The translations under genes and the position numbers were made by a program. Of a stretch of DNA of 64,000 bases, positions 12,296 to 63,733 are shown one piece after another. Each line of letters begins with the position of its first letter. The first letter of the stretch is position 1. The notes below the pieces were generated by a model. The model ran no database searches. It was not told where the DNA came from and saw only the letters and a list, made by a program, of their open reading frames with translations. Source of the stretch: Sinotaia quadrata. Lineage: Eukaryota; Mollusca; Gastropoda; Architaenioglossa; Viviparidae. The stretch spans positions 20,037,201 through 20,101,200 of the forward strand of contig CM054184.1 of the NCBI GenBank assembly GCA_028829895.1, in the 5' to 3' direction.

Positions 12296-12610
12296 GTAAG
12301 GTTTAGTATTTTCTTTTTATTTGTAATTAAATCAGTCATATGATATATGTCAATCAAAGTGTAAGGTTTAGTATTTTCTTTTTATTTGTAATTAAATCCT
12401 ATGTATATGATATATATGTCAATCAAAGTGTAATGTTTGGTATTTTCTTTTTATTTGTAATTAAATCAGTCATATGATATATGTCAATCAAAGTGTAATG
12501 TTTGGTATCTTCTTTTTATTTGTAATTAAATCAGTCATATGATATATGTCAATCAAAGTGTAATGTTTGGTATTTTCTTTTTATTTGTAATTAAATCAGT
12601 CATATGATAT
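12296..12610. repeat. about 62 bp minisatellite with ATTAAA, about 5 copies
   Basis: Each copy holds 'tattttctttttatttgtaa' then 'ttaaatcagtcatatgata'. The ATTAAA hexamer, a known weak poly(A) signal variant, occurs once per unit, about 100 bp or more past the stop at 12,198. It could serve as a repeated cleavage signal; that is inference. Confidence 0.75.
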
Positions 12611-12704
12611 ATGACAATCAACAGCTAATATTCCATCACGCTCTAAGGAAAGAATTTACATCTCTCTCCACAATAGTGATTACCACGACGACTATAAATA
12701 CAGT

Positions 12705-12870
12705 TTATATGTTTCTGGGTCACCAAACATATACGACTATAAACAGAGTTTATATGTTTCTGGGTCACCAAACATATACGACTATAAACAGAGTTTATAT
12801 GTTTCTGGGTCACCAAACATATACGACTATAAACAGAGTTTATATGTTTCTGGGTCACCAAACATATACG
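12705..12870. repeat. 45 bp minisatellite, about 4 copies
   Basis: Unit 'gtttatatgtttctgggtca' plus 'ccaaacatatacgactataaa', exact 45 bp period. The period is divisible by three, which explains repetitive ORFs on both strands; not a gene. Confidence 0.9.
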
Positions 12871-13175
12871 ATGTACAGGGAGAGAGAATTCAAAGTGAGA
12901 ATCAGTGTGCAAATCTAAGTAACAATAACATTCCTGCTAGTAATATAATTTTAATTAGAAACCTTTAATCAACTTGATAATAGTAAGTATTCTCCTGAAG
13001 AATATTCTATGTTCTTTCGCAGTATACAGAATGAATTGCGTGAGTTGTGGCCTGATTGTGAATGATGGAAAGATTTGAGTGAAATATTAAAATAAGTTCG
13101 TGTTACTTTCTTTCACAGTGATGTAATCAGATAAATCCAAAATATCACGATACATATTAGGATCACATTACTACA

Positions 13176-13560
13176 TGTGTGTATGCATGTTTGTGTATGC
13201 ATGTATGTATGTATGTATGAGTGTGGGTATGTATGCATGTATGTATGTGGATATGTATGCATGTATGTATGTATGTATGCATGTATATATGAGTGTGGGT
13301 ATGTATGTATAAATGTATGAGTGTGGATATATATGCATATATGCATGTATGTATGAGTGTGGGTATGTATGCATGTATATATGAGTGTGGGTATGTATGT
13401 ATATATGTATGAGTGTGGGTATGTATGTATTTTTGTATGAGTATGGGTATGTATGCATGTATGTGTGAGTGTGGGTATGTATGTATATATGTATATGTAT
13501 GTGTGTTTGTGTTTGTGTATGTACGGAGGAATGTTTGTATGTGTATGCAAATGTGTATGT
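13176..13560. repeat. degenerate TATG-rich minisatellite
   Basis: Irregular tatgtatg, gagtgtgggtatg and catgtatg blocks. Long ORFs on both strands (His/Tyr/Thr or Tyr/Val/Cys only) are by-products. Confidence 0.95.
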
Positions 13561-15509
13561 GCATGATTTACTTAGAAATGACAAAGAAAATCTTTAAACT
13601 CGCTCTAATTATGCAGACTTTCACTTATTAACTATAAATCCGTATCCTTTTCATTATCACCATGACGATTTAACAAATATACATGTACTTGCAAATGTCG
13701 ATTTTAAAATAATAAATATAAAAATAAAAATAAAATAAACTTTTAAATTTCCACTTTGGGTACTCTTCAGTGCATTGTAATTTTCAATACTTGTGAACAT
13801 GTCTGAATTCGTCAGTAACACCTATCAGAGTCAGAGCGTTGAAATGACGAGTTTAGCTTTAGTGCGTTTAACACACGTAGACAAGACGAGCTAGGGTTCC
13901 AGAAGTTTGGTCTGGAAGTTATTCTACGTTGTGCTAACTGTTACAACGTCATAAACCCACCCATTGTTTTTCATCAGTCCCCGAAATACCTTGCTCAGGC
14001 TGGGTGCCTACCCACAGTAAGCTTAAGGGAGACCAGTGCAAAGTTAGCAAGGAACTGACAGGAATAAATAGGAACATTAGATTAGTGTTAATTAGTGGCC
14101 ATCGATTACATTAGCAATAGTAATAATAAATACATAGAGAAACAAAACAAACTATCTGGAAACAGTATTATGCAATGATGGCTGTGTGCTCTTCTATTCG
14201 ATCAGGAAATTCATCAAAAGAATTTTGTTTCAGATTGAGATTATTCAAAGGTATTTTTCCTTCAAACTCTTGGCAGAGAATATTGCATTCCTTTAAATAT
14301 CATTAGACTCTTGGAACAGAATATTACATTCTTTTAAATATCATTAGACTCTTGGAACAGAATATTGCATTCTTTTAAATATCATTAGACTCTTGGAACG
14401 GAATATTGCATTCTTTTAAATATTATTAGATTCTCAATTCTTACCTGTTGAAATCTTTACCGACACCAGTCCTATGCAGGAAACAGGTGCGAAATGATAA
14501 GTCTGGACGTTATTTGACATTAAAACCGGTGATTATCGGCCTGAACGATCTAGAAAAAGAGATAATTCTGGCAAACACTTTAGGAAATAATGACCACGTG
14601 ACATGAGGGTTTCCTCCCAATGAATGCGGTGGATTTGAGGAGCTCGGTTTGGATTGTAACCCATCCAGTTAAGGCTGACGAGCCTTGTCACACTCAGTGG
14701 CAAACAGGTAAGGCTGACGAGCCTTGTCACACTCAGTGGCAAACAGGTAAGGCTGACGAGCCTTGTCACACTCAGTGGCAAACAGTTAAGGCTGACGAGC
14801 CTTGTCACACTCAGTGGCAAACAGTTAAGGCTGACGAGCCTTGTCACACTCAGTGGCAAAGAGTTAAGGCTGACGAGCCTTGTCACACTCAGTGACAAAC
14901 AGTTTCAAATGTTCCCACAAATATGAAAATATTCTAAACAACCTGATCCCGCACTGGCACGAGAAGTTCCTGCCCAGCTAGTCATTTCAACGGAAACTGG
15001 AATGCATCAGAAAAGATTATCAACACGTTTGCAAAAATCAGCGCCGTTCTCCTCTAAAACGTTCCCTGTCGATAAATATGCATCGAGAAAATGTTGGGAA
15101 CAATGCAGAACACAGCAGACACGAGGTCATCTCAGTCAGTCATGATGTGGTCAGTCCGATTACGAGAGAGCGCGAAACAGCAGTCAAAAGCATAGAGCCA
15201 GTCATCTCTTAAGAAACAGTAACCATGAACCCTCTGATCATCATGATCATACAACAAATACGTCACGAACATTTCTCAAGCAATTAGCTCACGAACAGGA
15301 AGTTTCTGTAGGGAGGTCGGAATCCCGAAACATCGACTAAAAGTTTGACTTTAGTTAAATCGAAACTTAGGTAACACCGACGAACGGACAGACACATTCA
15401 TAAAGAACTATGTTCCAGTTAGGCGAAACAGAAAGAAGACACTACGACTACCCCTTACCCCCTTCCATACCCGATGAGCAATAAACTGTTTGCAAAATCT
15501 TGTTTACAG
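13561..15509. other. Non-coding stretch with two minisatellites
   Basis: No gene seen. A 41 bp repeat (cattagactcttggaacagaa), 4 copies, lies at about 14,278-14,420. A 39 bp repeat (aaggctgacgagccttgtca), 6 copies, lies at about 14,668-14,896 and gives a 13-residue repeat ORF. The remainder is unremarkable. Confidence 0.6.
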
Positions 15510-15658
15510 ATGATTTTGGATCCTCTGGCTTAAACGACACGGATTCTGGATCTTCCAACAAATTTGTTAAAGAGTTGGAAGTACGCCATGACACTTCCAA
15601 CAACAAGTTTAAAAATATAGAACTATATATATCATGCCACTTTCAACAAGTTTGTTAA
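15510..15658 (+). pseudogene. Tail-like coding fragment, broken by repeats
   Basis: After 'tgtttacag', phase 1 entry opens DDFGSSGLNDTDSGSSNKFV and KELEVRHDTSNNK, an acidic Ser/Asn-rich segment much like the tail exon at 12,020, and ends in TAA at 15,656. The 3' half is made of 46 bp units (15,611-15,735) that derive from the coding sequence itself (compare 'cttccaacaaatttgttaaa' with 'ctttcaacaagtttgttaaa') and break the frame. It may be a decayed or alternative terminal exon of the membrane-protein gene; no transcript evidence. Confidence 0.35.
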
Positions 15659-15725
15659 AAATATAGAACTATATATGCCATGACACTTTCAACAAGTTTG
15701 TTAAAAATATAGAACTATATATGCC

Positions 15726-15980
15726 ATGACACTTTCAACAATTTTTCAAGATTTTGAACTCGGTCATGACTCTTCTAACAAAGATTGGGGACCAGGCCAT
15801 AATATTCCTATTGTCACTAGCTTGTCAGAAACGGCTGTGAAAGCTCTCTCTAACCACGTTTCCGAAATAGGTGAAAATGAATTTGTGTCCAATTTCTCAA
15901 TGATCCATGAGGAGAGTACACTTGAAAGAAGAAAAATCAAGAATGAGAGAACTGCTAGTCATGTGACATCCACACCCTGA
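15726..15980 (+). pseudogene. Coding-like fragment, second half of 15,510 region
   Basis: An open frame resuming after the 46 bp repeats. It contains FQDFELGHDSSNKDWGPGHN, which echoes FVKELEVRHDTSNNK upstream (shared pattern ELxxHDxSN), so this was probably one reading frame with a roughly 14-residue repeat before frameshifting. The remainder (SLSETAVKALSNHVSEIGEN and on to a TGA) looks like ordinary soluble protein. No family recognised. Confidence 0.35.
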
Positions 15981-16240
15981 CACTGAATCTCCATCTATCA
16001 TGCAGATGGTGCATCAGATATTTCGTGAAAGATTTTATTTCTGTAAATGACATTTCATTGCGTGTGTCTACTTTGAAAGCATCGATGAAAGATTCAGGAA
16101 TGCTGAAAAGTCTACAGGAAATCGTGAAGAATCAGTTCCAAGTAAGTACTGAGGTAAACAGAACGAAAATGGTGAAATCAGGAATGAAGATTCAAATAAA
16201 TGAAATCGAAAGTACTGATTTAGAATTTCCTGTTCGATAA
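15981..16240 (+). pseudogene. Coding-like fragment before TAA at 16,238
   Basis: Another open frame (about 71 codons from 16,025; VKDFISVNDISLRVSTLKAS, ending ESTDLEFPVR). It lies directly downstream of, and in a different frame from, the fragment ending at 15,980. An acceptor-like 'tctatcatgcag' precedes it. The mixed amino-acid use is unlike the repeat ORFs around it. Probably the 3' remainder of the same exon or gene; function unknown. Confidence 0.3.
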
Positions 16241-16620
16241 GGAATTGCCATGTACTTTGTGTTAGTGTGCGAAAGTGACCAGCTTACGTAATTGCATTTA
16301 CTGGTGTAGTGTTTATTTTCTATTTTTAGATTAACATCTCTATTTTTAGACACCTTTCACAAGACATATTTATATTATCACAACATACGAATGGTGACTA
16401 ATATTGTGCTCTGACAGCGTTACGTTAAAAACGTTACACATTAATTTCTGTTTGCATGAGTTTTATACATTTTTTAAAATTGTAATTATAATAAACATTT
16501 TTAATTTTTAAAGGGCTATTTTTCGAGTTATTGTTCAAGAGGATATTCTTTCTGTGCATGTTGGAATGCTTAATTAAGAGTATATCCATTGATATATTAG
16601 ATGGCTTATTTATGTAAATA

Positions 16621-17150
16621 TTGTCTCTGTATGTATATATTTGTGTGTATGTATGTGTATGTTTTGTGTATGTCTGTATTGTCGGTGTATGTATATATTT
16701 GTGTATAGGTATGTGTATGTTTTGTGTATGTATATATGTGTGTGTATGTATGTGCATGTTTTGTGTATGTATATATTTGTGTGTATGTATGTGTATGTTT
16801 TGTGTATGTATATATTTGTGTATATTGTCGTTGTATGTATATATTTGTGTGTATGTATGTGTATGTTTTGTATATATATATATATTTGTGTATATTGTCG
16901 TTGTATGTATATATTTGTGTGTATGTATGTGTATGTGTATATTTGTGTGTATGTTTTGTGTATGTTTTGTGTATGTGTATATTTGTGTGTATGTATGTGT
17001 ATGTTTTGTGTATGTGTATATTTGTGTGTATGTATGTGTATATTTTGTGTATGTGTATATTTGTGTGTATGTGTATGTACGTGTATGTTTTGTGTATAAT
17101 GTCGGTGTATGTATATATTTATGTGTATGTACGTGTATTTTATGTATGCT
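16621..17150. repeat. degenerate TATGTGTG-rich minisatellite
   Basis: Blocks of 'gtatgtatgtgtatgttttg' and 'tgtatatatttgtgtgtatg'. It is open in all three forward frames over 150-200 codons, but only as Tyr/Val/Cys repeats. Confidence 0.95.
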
Positions 17151-17605
17151 CTTATCTCTGTCTTCTAAGCTGTTCGTAAGCTGCGTAAATCAGTTTACGA
17201 GGTCTCTAAGTCACAGGGAGAAGAAATCCTGACACACAAACTTCAAGTGCAAGAAATAGTATTTCGTGACTCACAGGTCACATATAATTCCTGTAGATCT
17301 TTGTGTATGTGTGAATTTTGTTGTGTGTATATTTGCGTGTATGTACTTGTTAATTTGAAAGTAAATTGTTACGAAGGTAATCTGCTTATACCGAATAATG
17401 TTCTAGGAATCCTTTTTAAAACATAGAATGAGCAAATTTCTTAAAATTATATTTGGTACAAAAGATTTAAAATATATCATCTAAATAACGTATGTACGGA
17501 GATGTTTCAAGACTAATTTCTTTCGGGTTCGATAGTTTTCTTGAGAACTGTACCATCTGAGAATGGGACACTATTGAAAAAAAAAGAATATATGTGACCT
17601 GTCAT

Positions 17606-18020
17606 ATTATGATATAAAACGATAATAATATTCTAACTGTGTATGATATAAAACGATAATAATATTCTAACTGTGTATGATATAAAACGATAATAATATT
17701 CTAACTGTGTATGATATAAAACGATAATAATATTCTAACTGTGTATGATATAAAACGATAATAATATTCTAACTGTGTATGATATAAAACGATAATAATA
17801 TTCTAACTGTGTATGATATAAAACGATAATAATATTATGTGTACAATATAAAACTATAATAAAATTCTAATTGTGTATAATATAAAACTATAATAATAAG
17901 CTAATTGTGTTTGATATAAAACGATAATAATATTCTAACTGTATAGTGTATATGATATAAAATTATAATAATATTCTAATTATGTATAATATAAAACTAT
18001 AATAATATTCTAATTGTGTA
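17606..18020. repeat. 34 bp minisatellite, about 12 copies
   Basis: Unit 'gatataaaacgataataata' plus 'ttctaactgtgtat' at an exact 34 bp period in the first seven copies, then diverged copies. Confidence 0.92.
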
Positions 18021-18410
18021 TATTGATTAGAGCAACCATTTCACAACCATTTCGCTCAACCAGTCATCCAGTTATTTAAGCAGCCTAAACACGTACTCAC
18101 ACGGTGAGTAAAAAAAAAAAGGCGTATTCTGCCGAACCATCACGTCATCTTAAACTTTCAATCAGCCAATCATTTCAATTGCTCAGTGAATATTTTCAAT
18201 CACTAAAACAGTCAATACGTCCAAACAGTCAAGCAGCCAACAAATCGTAAGAAGTTTAAAAGAAGTTTAACTGTGTTTATATTAAATTTTGTTTTAAAAG
18301 AAGTTGACGTAAATATCATGAACGGAACTGTTAGTCAACCATGAGGTATCATTCATGATGTACAAAATACAACCAGTTCTGAATCTGCCTCGTTTTTCCT
18401 TCTACAGCCA

Positions 18411-18500
18411 TATTGTATCTAATGAAATTAGATCAAGAAGCGAGGAACCATTACAGTTTGACAGTTCTCAAGCCGATCATTGCCAACTGTCTTTATAGCG
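18411..18500 (+). other. Possible tail-like terminal exon
   Basis: After 'ccttctacag'. In phase 2 it reads SHIVSNEIRSRSEEPLQFDS then SQADHCQLSL and stops (TAG, 18,498). In phase 1 a different frame is open to a TGA further downstream. The first has a receptor-tail look. The upstream 30 bases and 'cagCCAT' start resemble the acceptor of the oxidase exon at 20,651. Weak evidence; it could be chance. Confidence 0.25.
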
Positions 18501-20387
18501 TTGTGGGTCATAGTGACCTAAATACTCAGAAGCTGAAGAAGAGGAAGTATTGGTGAATACATTAATGAACAGGAGAGGTCAACGTTTGGTTTAGGAGTTT
18601 GTTTCTGGTGTCATATCCTTACCTGCCCTAAGGCTAAAAACCTGTCAGGGAGAAATATCGCAATGCTTTTTGATAATTTAATAGAAATATCCCTTGCGGA
18701 CATGCATTAAAATGTAACTCTAAAAAACCCGTACTCAAAATATCACTGAGAAATGAAACTGAACATGTTTTCTTGGAAAGAAGAAATTAAATAAATTGAA
18801 ACGGAACAGTGCGGTATATCTCTAAATTAAAAAATATTTATAGCCAAAACATTCTAATGTCTGTATAACTTTATTTTTACAAAAAGAAAGAGAAAAAAGA
18901 AAAAGAGGGGTAAACAAGTTGAGATTGTAAAATTTGCAGTTATTTCCCCTTTAATACTTTTGCTGTTTCTTAAGTGTCCTGATTGCCCAAATTATTATAA
19001 TTGTTGCTATTATTAAACAAAATGGCCTGTGGTACGTAATGAAATAGTAATGACAAGTTTTATATCGGTACACAAATTTAAGATGTTTAACAGTTAACAA
19101 TTAACAGACACTGTAGATATTGTAGAAAGACCAACAAGGAGAAATATAAAGTGTTCAAGTATTTAGCGTGTTATTCCAACAGTAAATCTCTAATCAACAT
19201 CTCCCACTATCGGTATAGTGATACAAAGGGCGATAACAAAGAAATGTGCTGGCAATCACTACCACTAACATCTACCGTCAGACACATCTGATATGTAATA
19301 TCTTGGATGTGATTTCAGATGCCCCTAAAATAGACATGACAAATCCGGCTGAGAACAAAGGGCATTTTTATCACAAATATTTGTCCTTGTGATGTAGGGG
19401 TCAAAACTCTAATATCGCTAGTTAATATTATCCCCTAGCTGACGATATCATTGTAATTAAAGTTATTAATTTATCACTCGTTGCCGTCTGGTGAACACTT
19501 TCACTTGTACGAGAGCAGCAGTTCAGATGCGCAGATTGCTACAGGTAAAAGAAAACAGATTGCACTTTGGGAAAGGTAGGACAAACAATAAACAACTTAA
19601 TGTATAATGATGGGATTTATTATTTTGCTATTGTCTCCTTGTTTACAGCAGTGTATTTGTAATGAACAAGATGCACAACTAATAAAACTCTATAGTCAAT
19701 TACACTTCAGCAAAAAAATATTATCTCGAGTAGAAAGCTATTAGTTATAATTGTTTGCAAGTTTTTAACAATCGTTATAACTTTAAATCCAGAATGGTTT
19801 TACATCTATCCATTTCAAAATGAAAAGATGAAATTAAAACATTAATGGCTTACCTTTTTGTTTAGAAATTGAAATGCGTCTTCAAATTGATTTATGACTG
19901 GTTTTAATAGAGATCATGAATGGAAAAAAAATTACCCTCATTTAAAACTCGAGAACATCTTTGGTTGGGTTTGAAGAATTTTTAAAACTGCACACAACTG
20001 TTCCTCTAATCTCGTACATATATTTCAATTTATCAGTTTTATAGTTCTAATAAATAATTTAACTATTGCACAAACACGTTAATTAAAGTAAAATGTTCTC
20101 TTCTATGAAGTATTTTTTTAAAAACAACTTTAAAGGGCAATAAAATTTTACAATGTATATATAATTGCTGTTTTCCTAGCTGACGAATTGTCTTTGTACA
20201 AGCGTAAACCTCAAAACATCTGTAATATATATCGAAAAGAGAAATGTCCCTCCCGGCCGTCACGTGCCCACAGTGCGGACTAAGGTGAGAAATAAATTCA
20301 TCCATAGAATATATATAATTCCTTGAAGAGAATGTTTAGAAGATTTTAAATATTTTTAATGAATTGATTACAAAATGACCATATGCA

Positions 20388-20438
<51 letters not shown>

Positions 20439-20650
20439 GCACGCACGCACGCACGCACGCACACGCACACAATTGAACAAAAAGAGTCGTGCGAAATCAA
20501 TGAAAGTAAGAGAAGTAATTCACATAGGTTACAAATTATAGTGATGTGGTAAATGAAAATGTAAACATTAATTGTTGAAGAATGATTTAAAGCTAAAATC
20601 CAATATTAACAGTTCAACCAGTTCCTAATTCTGTTGACTTCTTTTTTCAG
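18501..20650. other. 5' region and first intron of the oxidase gene
   Basis: No exon is certain. The oxidase exon at 20,651 needs an upstream exon ending in phase 2. Candidate starts are ATGAG|gtatca at 18,341 (just upstream of this interval) and ATGGCCTGTGGTAC|gtaatg at 19,022 (strong context: acaaaATGG). Either would add only 2-5 residues. A (CA/CG)n run lies at about 20,390-20,470. No TATA element can be assigned. Confidence 0.35.
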
Positions 20651-55079
<34,429 letters not shown>

Positions 55080-55082
<3 letters not shown>

Positions 55083-55563
55083 ATTGTTTACTATTGACAA
55101 TTGCTTACTCTTGAGAATTGTTTACTATTGACAATTGTTTACTCTTGAGAATTGTTTACTATTGACAATTGTTTACTCTTGAGAATTGTTTACTATTGAC
55201 AATTGTTTACTCTTGACAATTGTTTACTCTTGAGAATTGTTTACTATTGACAATTGTTTACTCTTGAGAATTGTTTACTATTGACAATTGTTTACTCTTG
55301 AGAATTGTTTACTATTGACAATTGTTTACTCTTGAGAATTGTTTACTATTGACAATTGTTTACTCTTGAGAATTGTTTACTATTGACAATTGTTTACTCT
55401 TGAGAATTGTTTACTATTGACAATTGTTTACTCTTGAGAATTGTTTACTATTGACAATTGTTTACTCTTGAGAATTGTTTACTATTGACAATTGTTTACT
55501 CTTGAGAATTGTTTACTATTGACAATTGTTTACTCTTGAGAATTGTTTACTATTGACAATTGT
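55080..55563. repeat. 34 bp dimeric minisatellite starting at the AOX stop codon
   Basis: Alternating 17-mers tgagaattgtttactat and tgacaattgtttactct, about 14 dimers, with one half-unit slip near 55,215. Its first TGA is the AOX stop, so the whole array would be 3' UTR unless cleavage is earlier. Confidence 0.95.
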
Positions 55564-61467
<5,904 letters not shown>

Positions 61468-61596
61468 CGCATGTAGCATCAGAGTAGCGTACGCTATGGG
61501 TCGCCTTACAAATACAGTTGTTGTTACTGCATTGGGCATTGACGTCTTCACAAGTCTTGCCAATACATATGCCATTTACCTTACCAGGTTTTGGTT
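61468..61596 (-). CDS. Cysteine-rich EGF/EB-like exon (partial gene)
   Basis: On the minus strand: acceptor 'cttcctag', donor TGCG|gtacgt, 129 nt, phase 1 to phase 1. It reads PKPGKVNGICIGKTCEDVNA then QCSNNNCICKATHSVRYSDA and TCG. Six cysteines in C-x4-C-x6-C-x4-C-x-C-x11-C spacing form a small disulfide module like an EB or EGF-like domain. The symmetric phase 1-1 is typical of such shuffled extracellular exons. It belongs to a gene converging on the AOX gene; other exons must lie further away, as none were found nearby. Secreted or cell-surface, inferred from the domain. Confidence 0.65.
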
Positions 61597-62073
61597 CTAG
61601 GAAGAAAATGGAAATAAAAGTATGTATGTTCGTTTTAACGTTTTATTGTAAACACTGTGTCAAACATTTAATACGAACATGAACTCCAATGACATGAGTG
61701 CACAAACCTTTCATATGTGAACGACTTGTTTAATAAATATTAATATCTATTTCCATATCCCTCTTTCTAGCATTTTCTTATTCTTTATCTTTTTCCATTT
61801 TGTCTTAACCTCCATCTTATTTTCTTTTTTCGTGTCTGTTTCTTCCTTAGTATAACATTGTCGTGTGTACCTGAGATGACGTACATTAAATAATTCGGTC
61901 AACTTCTTTATGTTTTGTGCCTTGATTCAACTATACAGACGTCGACCTTAGCTCATGAATGGTGGACGATGAGCTTTTAGAAATTCTACTGGATCTTCAA
62001 CCCTCCACCCGTCCCATACAATAATTAAACTGCAAACGATTGATAACAATTCTCGAAGATTTAGAGCACTTAA

Positions 62074-63729
62074 GGGGAGGTTTGAGGGTGAAAATTATAA
62101 GATTTTTTATTTTTTGTGTGTTTTTTGTTCTTCGTGTTATTGTTAACTTAAATCATTCTACTTTCACTTCCCACGTTCACATTTTCGTAGCTGTTAATAA
62201 AAAGCCCTTTAATTTAAGTTTTAATTGAGTAGGTATGCATAAACAAAAGTGCAATTATAGCTAATTATATATGCATAAAGTTTCAAAGGTCATATCTCGT
62301 CTCCTACATAATATAATATTACATATAATATACCAAAAGAACCAGAAAAGCCAGCTTTAGCTTCCCATTTCCATGTCCAAAATCCACCATAACATGCATT
62401 TTCATTGGCTACTTGTTAAAAGACTAATATAGCAAAGGGTCTAAAATCAGCCAATCAGCGATTAGCTTTCAAGAGCAAGTCGGATTTAGCAAACTGACCT
62501 CATGGCGTGTTTCACAGCTTCGATCTCATGAAAGTTACAATCTACGTTCAGTTTGAGTTCTATTTGAGGCTTGAGTACAGTAAAACTAAGATGGGGAAAA
62601 TAAAACAATCCTACTCTTCCAGAAATCGAAGATTCCAGGGAAACAGACATACTAAATGACTGATTACAGTAAATAATTCTATGCTGAACACGTGTTGTAT
62701 ACAATGAGCGACGCCGTGTCACAAATACATCGTCTGCTACAGGCAATGTCTCTGCCTCATGCAAAACTTGAAGGTAAAGCGTGTGAAATGGAAGTTGACA
62801 GTGATAATGAACAAATAACATTAACAGGCTTTCGTTTTGTAGACTGTGAACTCCTTTTAAACTTTATAAAGAGACTTTTATGCCCACATTGCCAGAAACC
62901 TCTAGGGGATAGCGACAAACTACCATCAGTGCACTAGACAAGACACGACTTAGCCTCTCACTGTCTCAGTTTTATTTTTCACAATGTACGCGTAAAAATT
63001 GTTCAAAATGCATCTAATAATGCTAACATTCAGCAGTTTTATCTTGCTGGTGGTCATGAATAAGTTGGTAATGTTACTGTCTTTAAAATATAATTAATGT
63101 TTGATTATAAAATAAAAAGATTCATCTATTTAACTTATATTTATTATCAAAACACATGACTTTAGTAAAGAAAAACTTTGCGACGCGTTTTCTCAGAATC
63201 AGTTTTTTATGCGCTGACAGTACGGTTTTATAGATATCTCAGAAACTATTTATCAGAATGCCATGAAATTTTGAACATAGTTCCAGCACACATATGGCTA
63301 CATTCTGAACTAGAAAGAAGCAAGTGTGTAAAATAGAAGACTTATTTTTACTATGTCAAACCTCTTCAAATATATATTTCAACAAAAACAACAAAAATTT
63401 TCATGGTAGACTTTTCATGTTAGTTCACATTGTACTACAACATACCTACCTGAAGTATACCAAATTTCACATTAAAATAATGTATAGTTTACTTGTAATC
63501 AGTTGAACGGCGGAATGTAGTTTTGCGTCGACACAAAAACACATGTGTCATTATAATCCATATAACTACACATTAAAACATCAGATAAACTGTTTTATTG
63601 CTTAATTGTGTTAGCAATAGGTGTGATTAACTGCATACAAAAAATTATGGCAATAAGTTAATAAATACAGGAGTTGTGATTGCTTGATTTTTATGTGAGT
63701 TTTTTCCAGTTTCACCCTCAAACCTCCCC
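62074..63729. mobile_element. TTAA-flanked DNA transposon, Kolobok/T2-like
   Basis: Ends are perfect 20 bp inverted repeats (GGGGAGGTTTGAGGGTGAAA at 62,074 and its complement ending at 63,729), flanked on both sides by TTAA (62,070-62,073 and 63,730-63,733). TTAA duplication with G-rich termini fits Kolobok/T2; piggyBac also uses TTAA but usually starts CC(C/Y). At 1,656 bp it is too short for an autonomous copy and carries only a transposase N-terminal-like ORF. The perfect termini suggest recent movement. Confidence 0.85.
62704..62937 (+). CDS. Truncated transposase-like ORF inside the TTAA element
   Basis: ATG at 62,704 to TAG, 77 residues. Contains TGFRFVDCELLLNFIKRLLC then PHCQKPLG. The 'FRFVDxExLxxxxxxLLCPxC' layout with a CPHC knuckle resembles the start of the Mutator-like transposase domain found in Kolobok-type transposases. 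I judge this from memory of the family, not an alignment. No catalytic residues follow, so it is a remnant in an internally deleted copy. An in-frame ATG at 62,692 is also possible as start. Confidence 0.5.
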   Translation: MSDAVSQIHRLLQAMSLPHAKLEGKACEMEVDSDNEQITLTGFRFVDCELLLNFIKRLLCPHCQKPLGDSDKLPSVH

Positions 63730-63733
63730 TTAA

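Noticed and set aside
13113..13584. Three overlapping minus-strand ORFs of 130-145 codons
   Set aside because: TATG-rich satellite; His/Tyr/Thr repeats only.
16621..17232. 203-codon ORF rich in Tyr, Val and Cys
   Set aside because: TATGTGTG-type satellite open in all forward frames.
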